A stretch of 46,382 bases of DNA from UBA2428 sp002343545 (GTDB lineage Bacteria; Bdellovibrionota; UBA2428): positions 1 to 46,382 of the forward strand of contig CALFZE010000072.1 of assembly GCA_937952285.1 (NCBI GenBank), given 5' to 3'. Both the position numbers and the translations under genes were made by a program. Position 1 is the first letter of the stretch. Each line of letters opens with the position of its first letter. Below are positions 7,840 through 15,292 of this stretch, piece after piece. The notes below the pieces were generated by a model. That model saw only the letters and a list, made by a program, of their open reading frames with translations. It did not search any database and was not told where the DNA came from.

Positions 7840-10296
7840 TTAGACGCGTTTCGCGCCGCCGTCTTTCTTGGGGGCCGACTTGCTTTCGTCGCTCGCCTTA
7901 TCGCTGACCAGGGGTAGGCGCAGGCTGAGCTCGAGGCCGAGGGCCAGTTTCAGGACTTCCGCCATCTCCTTCACGAAGTGGAACTTCATCGTGTTCCGGA
8001 GCTCTTCCGGGATGTCGTCCAGATCCTTGCGGCACTTCTCGGGCAGGATGACCGTATCGATACCCGCGCGCTTGGCCGCGAGGACCTTCTCCTTGACGCC
8101 GCCGACCGGCAAGACCGCGCCCCGCAGGGTGATCTCGCCCGTCATGGCGATCTTCGGATCCATCGGGCGACCCGTAAGCAGGCTCGTGAGGGCCGTGAGC
8201 ATCGTCACGCCGGCCGAGGGGCCGTCTTTGGGGATGGCGCCGCTCGGGACGTGCACGTGGTAGTCGTAGTCCGTGAAGGCCGTGTCGGGGATGCCGAGCG
8301 CTCCGCTCGTCGCGCGGATCCAGCTTTCGGCGGCCTTGGCGGATTCCTTCATGACGTCGCCCAGCTGACCGGTCAGGAGCAGGTTGCCCTTGCCCTTCAT
8401 GCGGGTGGCTTCGATGAAAAGGATATCGCCGCCGACCGGCGTCCAGGCGAGGCCGGTCGCGACGCCCGTCTTCGCCGTACGCTCGGCGATGTCGGACTCG
8501 TATTTGGCCTTACCGAGGATTTTCTCCATGTCGGCGCCTTCGAGCGTGCGGCCATCGTAACGCCCCATCGCGACTTCGGTCGCGACGAAGCGGGCGACGC
8601 TCGCGATCTCGCGCTTGAGCGTACGGACGCCGGCTTCGCGGGTGTAGCTGCCGATGACTTCGCGCAGGCCGTCGTCCGAGATCTTGAACTGTTCGGGCTT
8701 GAGACCGTGCGCTTCGGCTTGCTCGGTGACGAGGTGCTTGCGCGCGATGTTGAGCTTCTCTTCCTCGGTGTAACCCGCGATCATGAGGAGCTCCAGACGG
8801 TCCCGCAGGGCCGGCGGGATATTCTCGACCATGTTCGCGGTCGCGATGAAGAGAACCTTCGACAGGTCGAAGGGCACGTCGAGGTAATGGTCCGTGAACG
8901 CGTAGTTCTGTTCCGGATCCAAGACTTCGAGCAGCGCCGCGGCCGGGTCGCCCCGGAAGTCGCTCGCGAGCTTATCGAGCTCGTCGAGGATGATGACGGG
9001 GTTGTTCGTCTTGGCGCGCTTGAGGGCCTGCGCGATGCGGCCGGGCATGGCGCCGACGTAAGTGCGGCGGTGACCGCGGATCTCGGCGTCGTCGCGCACG
9101 CCGCCCAGCGAGATGCGGACGAACTCGCGTCCGAGCGCGCGGGCGATGGACTTGCCGAGCGAGGTCTTGCCGACGCCCGGAGGACCACCGAGGCAAAGGA
9201 TGGGGCCCTTCATGTCGTTCTTGAGTTTCAACACGGCGAGGTACTCGATGATGCGCTTCTTGGCCTTCTCGAGACCGTAGTGGTCTTCGTCGAGGACCTT
9301 CTGCGCGTTCTCGATCGAGGTGTTGTCGGGCGTGGCCTTGGACCACGGCATGTCGATGAGCCACTCGACGTAGGTGCGGATCACGGAGTGCTCTGCGGAG
9401 TTCGGGCTCATGCGTTGCATCCGGTCGAGCTCCTTGACCGCGATCTTGTCGACGGCCTCGGGCATCTTGGCTTCTTTGACTTTCGTGCGGAGGTCTTCGA
9501 CGTCGTCTTCGTCGTCCTTCTGGCCGAGCTCGCGCTGGAGGACCTTAATCTGTTCCTTGAGGTAGAACTCGCGCTGGTTCTTGACGATCTCGTCCTTGAT
9601 GTCGCCCTGGATCTTCTTGGAGAGCTCGAGGATGTCGATCTCTTTGTTGAGCAGGCGCGTGACCTTCTCAAGGCGCGCTTGCACGAGGCCGGTCGCGAGG
9701 ATCTCCTGCTTTTCGACCTCGTTGATGCTCATGTACGAGGCGATGAGGTCGGCGAGGTAATCGGGGTCCGTGATGGAATCCACGAAGATCGCGGCTTCGT
9801 CGGGGATCGACGGCGAGAGCGAGATGATGCGTCGGCCGAGCGACTTGACGTTCTTGACGAGGGCCTGGATCTCGATGGGGAGATCCTCGGGGTTCAGGTT
9901 GGGGGCGAGGCCGTTGTCGACGCCCTTGATCTTGGCGCGCAGCCCCTGCACGTCTTCTTCGCTGAGCGTCTCTTCGCTCGCGTCGCCGTCGAGCTCGATG
10001 CGCGACAGGCCGTGCACGAGCACGGTCAGGGAGCCGTCGGCCATGCGCTGGATCTTCTCGATCTTCGCGAGCACGCCGTGGGGGTAGAGGTCGCCGACCT
10101 TGGGCTCGTCGACCGATTTGTCTTTTTGCGTCACGATCGCGAGGACGCCGTCCTCGCCCGCGCGCAAAACGGAGGCGACCGATCTCGGCCGTCCGACCGA
10201 GATGGGCATCTTCATCATGGGGAAGAGAACCGCGTTCCGAAGCGGGAGGACAAGGGCCGTTTCGGGGATGGTGACCTCGGGTCGTTTTTCGCTCAT
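7840..10296 (-). CDS. lon: ATP-dependent Lon protease (LonA type)
   Basis: Cytosolic AAA+ serine protease that degrades misfolded and regulatory proteins. The 818-residue protein has the N-terminal substrate-binding LON domain (LVLPLRNAVLFPMMKMPI), a charged helical region, the AAA+ module with Walker A GGPPGVGKTS (Lys377) and Walker B VIILDELDK, then the protease domain with catalytic Ser694 in KDGPSAG and Lys737 in GGVKEK. The 43-residue Ser-Lys spacing matches the LonA family. A basic, Lys/Ser-rich tail follows. Start ATG 10296 directly follows a sigma-70-like promoter, leaving almost no leader. The divergent neighbour is a response regulator. Confidence 0.97.
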   Translation of the reverse strand: MSEKRPEVTIPETALVLPLRNAVLFPMMKMPISVGRPRSVASVLRAGEDGVLAIVTQKDKSVDEPKVGDLYPHGVLAKIEKIQRMADGSLTVLVHGLSRIELDGDASEETLSEEDVQGLRAKIKGVDNGLAPNLNPEDLPIEIQALVKNVKSLGRRIISLSPSIPDEAAIFVDSITDPDYLADLIASYMSINEVEKQEILATGLVQARLEKVTRLLNKEIDILELSKKIQGDIKDEIVKNQREFYLKEQIKVLQRELGQKDDEDDVEDLRTKVKEAKMPEAVDKIAVKELDRMQRMSPNSAEHSVIRTYVEWLIDMPWSKATPDNTSIENAQKVLDEDHYGLEKAKKRIIEYLAVLKLKNDMKGPILCLGGPPGVGKTSLGKSIARALGREFVRISLGGVRDDAEIRGHRRTYVGAMPGRIAQALKRAKTNNPVIILDELDKLASDFRGDPAAALLEVLDPEQNYAFTDHYLDVPFDLSKVLFIATANMVENIPPALRDRLELLMIAGYTEEEKLNIARKHLVTEQAEAHGLKPEQFKISDDGLREVIGSYTREAGVRTLKREIASVARFVATEVAMGRYDGRTLEGADMEKILGKAKYESDIAERTAKTGVATGLAWTPVGGDILFIEATRMKGKGNLLLTGQLGDVMKESAKAAESWIRATSGALGIPDTAFTDYDYHVHVPSGAIPKDGPSAGVTMLTALTSLLTGRPMDPKIAMTGEITLRGAVLPVGGVKEKVLAAKRAGIDTVILPEKCRKDLDDIPEELRNTMKFHFVKEMAEVLKLALGLELSLRLPLVSDKASDESKSAPKKDGGAKRV

Positions 10297-10302
10297 AGAA
10301 TC

Positions 10303-10330
10303 AGTATGGTTTCGCCCCTTTGAGAGTCAA
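10303..10330 (-). promoter_or_regulatory. lon promoter, probably giving a leaderless mRNA
   Basis: On the minus strand TTGACT (10330-10325) and CATACT (10308-10303) are separated by 16 bases, a reasonable -35/-10 pair. The lon ATG begins at 10296, six bases past the -10 element, about where transcription would start. No Shine-Dalgarno sequence fits in between. A leaderless transcript is inferred from this geometry. Confidence 0.6.
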
Positions 10331-10391
10331 GGGAAGGGGAGCGCCGAATCGAGCGCACCCGCGAGAGAAAGCTCGGTGCGCCGCGTGGTGC

Positions 10392-10445
10392 GTTACCGGT
10401 GTCGATAACGCCACTTGTTAAGCTCACATTTAACGCCGCTTGTTA
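10392..10445. repeat. 25-bp tandem repeat of GTTA-N10-TAACGCC half-sites (candidate operator)
   Basis: Two full 25-base units (10392-10416 and 10417-10441) each read GTTA, ten variable bases, then TAACGCC(A/G)CTT; a third unit begins with GTTA at 10442. GTTA and TAAC are reverse complements, so half-sites alternate at 14 and 11 base spacing. The array is in the lon/response-regulator divergent gap, upstream of both promoters. The rest of the gap (10446-10556) holds the presumed promoter of the response regulator, for which I see no confident boxes, and its GAGGGGG ribosome-binding site. Confidence 0.7.
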
Positions 10446-10556
10446 GAGAATCTTGGCGGAATTCACCTCAGTTTTTCAGAAAAGCTTCCGATAGTCTTAA
10501 CGAACGTGATTTTCCGGCTGGGTCCCAGGGATCCGGCCGACTTTTGAGGGGGAAGA

Positions 10557-11291
10557 ATGGAATTTCAAACCACGCCGACCGAAGAAACCCAACCGGTTGT
10601 CTTCGTGATGGAAGACGACCCGGATCTTCAGGCCGTCCTTTCCTTCCACCTTCAGAAGGAGGGCTACAAGGCGCGTTGCTTCGCGAAAGCCGAAGAAGTC
10701 CTCCAAGTCCTCGACGCCGCGCCGAGCGCTTTGCCGGCGGCCCTCGTCGTGGACATCAACTTGGCCGGCAACATGAACGGCCTCGAGGCGACCAAGTTCC
10801 TCCGTCGCACGAAGCACACGGCTTCGCTCCCCATCCTTATGCTCACCGCCAAGGGCGAGAACGGCGACATCACGCGCGGTCTCGACGAAGGCGCGGACGA
10901 CTACTTGCCCAAGCCCTTCGACATGGGCGTCTTCGTGTCGCGGTTGCGCAGCTGCATCCGCCGCGGCGGCAAGTCCCCGCTCCCGGTCGGTTCGAGCAAA
11001 TCACGTATCGCGCAGGCCGGCATCGAGATCGACCCCGTCTCGCATAAGGTTGTCTGTCTCGGCAAGGACGTGGAACTCACGCTCACGGAATTCAATCTCC
11101 TCGCGTCGCTCATGTACAAGCCGAACGAAGTGCTCGGTCGTGACGACCTGCTCCTGCGTCTCGTCGGTCCGAACAAGGCCGTCACGGGCCGCACGATCGA
11201 CGTTCACGTTCGCGCCCTCCGCGCGAAGCTCGGGCGCAAGTCCAAGCACATCGTGACGGTTCGCGGCGTCGGCTACAAGTTCGTGCCCTAA
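10557..11291 (+). CDS. OmpR/PhoB-family response regulator
   Basis: Two-component transcription regulator of 244 residues. The receiver domain (about residues 13-135) shows the acidic pair Asp20/Asp21, phosphoacceptor Asp66 in VVDINLAG, the Thr of MLTAKGE and Lys119 in LPKPFD. A winged-helix output domain (about 145-244) ends in RGVGYKFVP, typical of OmpR/PhoB. The ATG at 10557 is preceded by a strong GAGGGGG site. It heads a three-gene unit with a truncated kinase-like protein and a ferredoxin, suggesting redox or respiratory signalling. The cognate full-length kinase is not present here. Confidence 0.92.
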   Translation: MEFQTTPTEETQPVVFVMEDDPDLQAVLSFHLQKEGYKARCFAKAEEVLQVLDAAPSALPAALVVDINLAGNMNGLEATKFLRRTKHTASLPILMLTAKGENGDITRGLDEGADDYLPKPFDMGVFVSRLRSCIRRGGKSPLPVGSSKSRIAQAGIEIDPVSHKVVCLGKDVELTLTEFNLLASLMYKPNEVLGRDDLLLRLVGPNKAVTGRTIDVHVRALRAKLGRKSKHIVTVRGVGYKFVP

Positions 11292-11310
11292 CCCGAAACG
11301 CGAGGTCTCC

Positions 11311-11931
11311 GTGACCAAAACGAAGAAAACGCCGTCCGGCCGCCGTGCGGTTCGGGCGGCGTCCTCGCTTGAGGCCCTGCTGAAGGCGGCGGGTTGGTCG
11401 CCTTCGCTGCCGGCCGCACGCCTCGGCGCGGACGGTCGCTTACTCGAAGTGAACAGGCGATTGCGCATCCTGCTCGGCCTCGCCGAGGACGCGGCTTGCC
11501 CCATCGCGACCAAGGACGTCGAAGCGGCCTGGCCCTTCTTCAACGAGGAAGACGCCAAGCCCGCGCTCTGGCGCAAGCTCGCGCGCCTGCATCCCACGGA
11601 ATCCACCTCGGTCGCGTCCGAGAACGGTCTCAAGACCTTTCGCCTTCACCTCGTGCCGGTCGCGCGCGACGAGCGTTTGCTCGTGGCGGAACTCGTGCGC
11701 AGCGGCGATCTGCTGAAGGACGATCCTTCCCGCCAGGCCCTCTTTCGCTCGCTCGCCCACGAGATCCGCACTTCGGTGACGGCGCTCAAGGGCTACGCCT
11801 CGATGCTCGAAGGGCAAGCGCCGGCCGAGATCTTGGGGCGCGTGAACGTCTCGCTCGGTCGATTGGACCGCGTCGTGGAACGCTTGTCGGAATTTCGCGC
11901 CTCGCTCGAAGGGAAGGAAACGAAGTCATGA
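11311..11931 (+). CDS. Histidine-kinase-like protein with PAS-like and dimerisation/phosphoacceptor domains but no ATPase domain
   Basis: A 206-residue protein starting at GTG 11311, with GAGG a few bases upstream and 19 bases after the response regulator. Residues about 30-120 look like a degenerate PAS-type sensor. The segment FRSLAHEIRTSVTALKGYASML is an H-box with His150, in the usual context except that the common Pro is Ser. About 50 residues later the protein ends, and the next reading frame is a ferredoxin, so the N, G1, F and G2 boxes of a catalytic ATPase domain are absent. It could be a phosphorelay intermediate, a decoy, or a modulator of the adjacent regulator. The stop overlaps the ferredoxin ATG (ATGA). 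Confidence 0.75.
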   Translation: MTKTKKTPSGRRAVRAASSLEALLKAAGWSPSLPAARLGADGRLLEVNRRLRILLGLAEDAACPIATKDVEAAWPFFNEEDAKPALWRKLARLHPTESTSVASENGLKTFRLHLVPVARDERLLVAELVRSGDLLKDDPSRQALFRSLAHEIRTSVTALKGYASMLEGQAPAEILGRVNVSLGRLDRVVERLSEFRASLEGKETKS

Positions 11932-12266
11932 GTCTCCGCGTACGCGTCGAAAAACAAGGTGAGCTTTGGTTCGAGGCGACGCTCGCCGCGCCTCTGAGCG
12001 AAGACGACGCCTTGCCGCTCCTCGATCTCCTCGAGGTCGAAGCGCAGCGCGCCGGTCGCAAGATGCCCTTCGGTTGCCGGGGCGGCAGTTGCGGAACCTG
12101 TCACCTCGAGATCGTCGAAGGACTCGAGCACCTCGAAGGCATGGCGCCCATCGAGGAAGACACGGTCGGCAACTTCGGCTTTGGCCCGCGGATCCGTCTT
12201 TCCTGCCGCGCCCGCCTCAAGGTCGGCGCGAGCGGCACGATGAAGATCTCGATTCCCGTTTTCTGA
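11928..12266 (+). CDS. 2Fe-2S ferredoxin (plant/adrenodoxin-type fold)
   Basis: A 112-residue soluble electron carrier. Cluster ligands are Cys50, Cys55 and Cys58 in FGCRGGSCGTCHLEI and Cys93 in RLSCRA, the standard C-x4-C-x2-C...C pattern of 2Fe-2S ferredoxins. The N-terminal beta-grasp strand region (LRVRVEKQGELWFEATL) is ordinary for the fold. The start at ATG 11928 overlaps the kinase-like gene by four bases, so it is translationally coupled to a signalling protein, an unusual partner. Its redox partner is not evident; sensing of cellular redox state by the operon is a guess. Confidence 0.92.
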   Translation: MSLRVRVEKQGELWFEATLAAPLSEDDALPLLDLLEVEAQRAGRKMPFGCRGGSCGTCHLEIVEGLEHLEGMAPIEEDTVGNFGFGPRIRLSCRARLKVGASGTMKISIPVF

Positions 12267-12280
12267 GCACCGAAATTTGG

Positions 12281-12394
12281 TGTCCCGGAAGTCACTTCCA
12301 ACTTTTTGGGCGACGAGTTTTTCGGGGGCGTCTTTTCGCGAGACGGTCACGCGAAAAGCTCACCCCAAAAAGTTGTAAATGCTTTTGGGACAAC
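12281..12394. terminator. Nested inverted repeat between convergent genes
   Basis: The outer pair is TGTCCC (12281-12286) with GGGACA near 12389. The middle arms CAACTTTTTGGG (12299-12310) and CCCAAAAAGTTG (12364-12375) match exactly, and the inner stem CTTTTCGCG (12332-12340) pairs with CGCGAAAAG (12350-12358). It lies between the ferredoxin stop and the convergent DUF4149 gene stop, so a bidirectional terminator is the simplest reading; the three-level nesting is more than a terminator needs. Confidence 0.65.
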
Positions 12395-12400
12395 CCGGCG

Positions 12401-12838
12401 TTAAAGCAGCGCGAGCAGGACGAGCAGACCCATCAGGGCGGCGCCGTTCACCTGGACGCTCAGGCGGTGGATCTCTTTGAAGCGCTCGGCCGCCGCGGGG
12501 TCGGGATTCTCGATGCCCACCACCTGGGGTTGAAGCTGCAGGAGTTCCGGCGTGATGGAGAAGCGCGAATAGGCGAAGACCAGCGTCGCGAAGACGGCGA
12601 GGCCCCAGGCCCAAGGCCGCTCCGGTCGGTTCACAATCATGCCCAAGAGAATCAAGACGCCGCAGATGAGCCCGCTCATGTAGTAGGGCGGGAAGATCGC
12701 GGCCTGGAGCTCGGCGGCCTGCAGGCGGGGCAAGACGCGGAAGACCCGCGGCGCGAAGATGATCACGAAGAAGAGCATTTCACCGATCCAGAAGGCGAGG
12801 GCGAGCTTGGTGATGTAACGCGCGACGAGTGCGAGCAT
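12401..12838 (-). CDS. DUF4149/TMEM205-like integral membrane protein
   Basis: A 145-residue protein with four hydrophobic segments: residues about 5-30, 55-75, 78-95 and 125-145. The motif FWIGEMLFFVIIFAPRVFRVLP and the following KEIHRLSVQVNGAALMG resemble the DUF4149 family, whose members have no established function. It lies 9 bases downstream of the DUF6178-like gene and is the last gene of a three-gene minus-strand unit headed by the SCO-like protein. Family assignment is from motif memory and should be confirmed. Confidence 0.7.
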   Translation of the reverse strand: MLALVARYITKLALAFWIGEMLFFVIIFAPRVFRVLPRLQAAELQAAIFPPYYMSGLICGVLILLGMIVNRPERPWAWGLAVFATLVFAYSRFSITPELLQLQPQVVGIENPDPAAAERFKEIHRLSVQVNGAALMGLLVLLALL

Positions 12839-12847
12839 GTTTTTCCT

Positions 12848-14533
12848 TTAGGCGAGGGCGATGTCCGAGAGGTAGCGGGCGTCCGGGCGGCGGCTCGGGT
12901 TGTTGCGGATTTGGAAGGAGAGATCCTCGAAGGTCGCCGCGAGGCGCTTGGCGAGGAGCACGCGCGCGGGATCGGGGCAGCGTCCCGACACGAGCGCGAC
13001 GAGTTTGGCGACGGCGTTCGCGTCGAGTTTGGGCGAGAGCGTCTGCCACTCTTCCTCGCTAAGGCCCGCCGGCGAGAAGGCCGCGCCCGTCGCCTGGCGA
13101 AAGAGTCCGGCGACGAGACGCGCGTAGGCGCCCTGGCCAACCGGCCGCGGCTCGGCGTCGAGCTTGAGCGATTCGCCCATCTGTTCCTTGAGGAAACGCG
13201 CCATGACGCCGAGCTGTTGCAAGCGCAGGCCCAGGAGCAAGAGGCTTTCGAGGTTGGGCACGGCCGCGGCCGAGAGATTGGCGACGTGTTCCTTCGGGAC
13301 GCCGAGGTCCGTGAGCGTGCGCGAATCGAGGCGCGGGTGACGCCCCTGCAGGCTCTCCAGAATCTCGCGGTCGAGCTGCGCGTGGTCCGCGGCGGGAAGC
13401 AGTTTGAGCAGTTCGTTGCGGCCCTGCACCATGTCCTGTACGAGGAGCCAGCCCAGGCGCAGGACTTGTTCGATTCGCTGCGAGTCGAGCAGTTCGGCGC
13501 CGCGCTCGGCGTTCTTGTCGGCTAGCCAGGCGAGACCGAGGTCGATGTAGCGGCGGCTACGTAGGGTGCAGATCGCGATGTCTTCCAAACGGCCTTGCAG
13601 CATACGTTCGGCCGAGAGCGCGACGTTGAGCGCGCGCACGAATTCGCCCAGCACGACTTCGCGCAACTTGGGGTCGGCGACCTTCGCGAGCGACTCGCGG
13701 AAGAAGCCTTCCTCGTTGAGCGGCGCGGACATCTGCACCGGGAGGAAATCCGTCTGCAGACGGGCTTCCTCGACGAGGCCCGCGGCTTCGTCGTCGTCGC
13801 CGGCCGGGGCGCTTTCTCCTCGCGCGTAGACGGCCGTCTTCGTGCCCGGCGAGAGCGGGTTCTCGAGCATCTCCGTGCGCAGGCCGCGCGCGTTACCGCG
13901 GGCGTAAAGTCCGATGGCGTCGTGGTAATCGACGAAGCCCATCTCTTCGAGACGGCCCTTCTTGACGTTGTAGGCGAATTCCTCGAGGTCGGACTTCTGT
14001 TCCCACTTGAGCGTTTCGAGCATGCGGCGCAGATGGTCGATGTCGCCGGCCGACATGCGGTTCAGGAACTGGAAGAGCATCTCGCGCGTTTCGGGGTCAT
14101 CCGTGCGCAGGATGAGCGCGTACTTCGAGTCGGGCGTGAGCAGGATCTGGCGCTCGGGGTAGGCCGGAGGCTCCTGCGGATCGAAGTCCAAGACCTCGGC
14201 GTACTCGAGGAGCGCGCGGCTCACGATCTCGGGATCGAGTTTCTTCATGTAGTCGGCGAGCTTCGCGGGGCCGAGGTTCGTGAGTTGGCGGAAGTAGGGT
14301 TCGAAGCGCTCGGGCTGGAACTCGGCGCCCGTCCAGCAGTCGAGGTCCACGATGCCCTGCACTTGGCGGGGCGCGGCCGCGTTGAAGAACCACTCGACGA
14401 CTTCGCCGTCGGCTTCCTTGAGCGCGAGGTAGAGGCTCTCGACGGGCACTTCGCGCAGGATCTGGAGCTCGTCGCCCGCGGCGCTTTGGGGCAGATTCGG
14501 AAGGACGGGTTTCAGCAGGGCTCGCAGCGACAT
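12848..14533 (-). CDS. DUF6178-like protein of unknown function
   Basis: A soluble, acidic, alpha-helical protein of 561 residues without signal peptide or membrane segment. Recognisable stretches include ALKEADGEVVEWFFNAAAP, then QVQGIVDLDCWTG and ETREMLFQFLNRM, which resemble the DUF6178 family of delta-proteobacteria. No catalytic motif is evident. It begins 39 bases after the SCO-like gene and is followed by the DUF4149 gene after 9 bases, suggesting one transcript. The context, near a copper-oxidase cluster, hints at an envelope or metalloprotein link, but the sequence itself does not show that. Confidence 0.6.
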   Translation of the reverse strand: MSLRALLKPVLPNLPQSAAGDELQILREVPVESLYLALKEADGEVVEWFFNAAAPRQVQGIVDLDCWTGAEFQPERFEPYFRQLTNLGPAKLADYMKKLDPEIVSRALLEYAEVLDFDPQEPPAYPERQILLTPDSKYALILRTDDPETREMLFQFLNRMSAGDIDHLRRMLETLKWEQKSDLEEFAYNVKKGRLEEMGFVDYHDAIGLYARGNARGLRTEMLENPLSPGTKTAVYARGESAPAGDDDEAAGLVEEARLQTDFLPVQMSAPLNEEGFFRESLAKVADPKLREVVLGEFVRALNVALSAERMLQGRLEDIAICTLRSRRYIDLGLAWLADKNAERGAELLDSQRIEQVLRLGWLLVQDMVQGRNELLKLLPAADHAQLDREILESLQGRHPRLDSRTLTDLGVPKEHVANLSAAAVPNLESLLLLGLRLQQLGVMARFLKEQMGESLKLDAEPRPVGQGAYARLVAGLFRQATGAAFSPAGLSEEEWQTLSPKLDANAVAKLVALVSGRCPDPARVLLAKRLAATFEDLSFQIRNNPSRRPDARYLSDIALA

Positions 14534-14572
14534 GGCGTTGTGATACGCCCGTCACGCCCCGGGTTTCAAGAA

Positions 14573-15220
14573 TTAACGGGCTTCCGCGGTGACGGGCGGC
14601 GTGGCCGAGTCCGAGTTGATTAGGATGGCGATCTCGCGGACGAGCAGGTTGAGGTCCTTGGGCTCCTTGAGCGGACCCGTCCAGCGAACGCGTCCGAGCT
14701 GGTCGAGAAGCGCGAACTCGTGGACGTCGGCGGTGGGGCGCAGGGCGGGCGGGATGACGCCCGACACGAAGGTCCAGGTCTTGAAGCGGGCCGATCGCGA
14801 TTGGCCGAGGGCGCGAAGTTCGGCGGGCGTATCGCGCGCGGGATCGCGGCCCCAGCTGAGGAGCCGCACCGTGAAGCCCACGCTCAGCAGGCGGTTCTGC
14901 AGCCGGGCCATGCGGTCCAGCACGGCTTCGCACTCGGGTGACGCGCAGGGGGTGTCGACGAAACTCACGACGACGGCCGCGCCGCGGAGCCACTCGAGCG
15001 GCAGCGCCCGGGCGTCCTGGTCTTGGATACGCAGATCGTCGAGCTGGCCGAGGACCGGCAGGAAACGCGGAACCTCGCGCGTGAAGCTCCGGTAGAGTGG
15101 CACGCCGAAGCTGAGGGCCATAACGAGGACCCAGAACCACGGGCGTTCCAGAACCCGGCCGTAGCGTCCGGGAACCCGGGCGCCGACCCAATCGCGAGAA
15201 GGAGGGGAAAGGCTGGCCAT
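14573..15220 (-). CDS. SCO1/SenC-like membrane-anchored thioredoxin-fold protein
   Basis: SCO proteins deliver copper to, or reduce, the CuA site of cytochrome oxidase at the outer face of the inner membrane. This 215-residue protein has one membrane anchor near residues 28-45 followed by a periplasmic domain. VVVSFVDTPCASPEC places two cysteines at the usual position, but with four intervening residues rather than the canonical three. A downstream His in DVHEFALLD, before the strand and Gly (QLGRVRW), sits where the distal copper-binding His of SCO is expected. It is near, but not in, the oxidase operon. A peroxiredoxin-like thiol role is an alternative. Confidence 0.6.
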   Translation of the reverse strand: MASLSPPSRDWVGARVPGRYGRVLERPWFWVLVMALSFGVPLYRSFTREVPRFLPVLGQLDDLRIQDQDARALPLEWLRGAAVVVSFVDTPCASPECEAVLDRMARLQNRLLSVGFTVRLLSWGRDPARDTPAELRALGQSRSARFKTWTFVSGVIPPALRPTADVHEFALLDQLGRVRWTGPLKEPKDLNLLVREIAILINSDSATPPVTAEAR

Positions 15221-15228
15221 GGGGAGAG

Positions 15229-15279
15229 GCTCTAGCAGGGCCCGACCGAGCGGTCACCCTGCGTTTCGCCGTCTAGAGC
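15229..15279. other. Nested hairpin between the esterase and SCO-like genes
   Basis: GCTCTAG (15229-15235) pairs with CTAGAGC (15273-15279). Inside it GCAGGG pairs with CCCTGC and GACCG pairs with CGGTC around a two-base loop. No T-run follows on the minus strand. It could end the esterase transcript or regulate the SCO-like gene, whose ATG is 9 bases away. Confidence 0.5.
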
Positions 15280-15292
15280 GATCCCCGGCCCG

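Noticed and set aside
7978..10323. A 781-codon plus-strand frame opposite lon
   Set aside because: It is a shadow of the lon codon pattern, rich in Asp, Val and Arg, without motifs.
10392..10445. 25-bp repeat as a CRISPR array
   Set aside because: Only about two units, no spacers between the repeats, and no cas genes anywhere in the window.
12848..14533. DUF6178-like gene as a possible ATPase or helicase
   Set aside because: No Walker A or B motif is present anywhere in the 561 residues.
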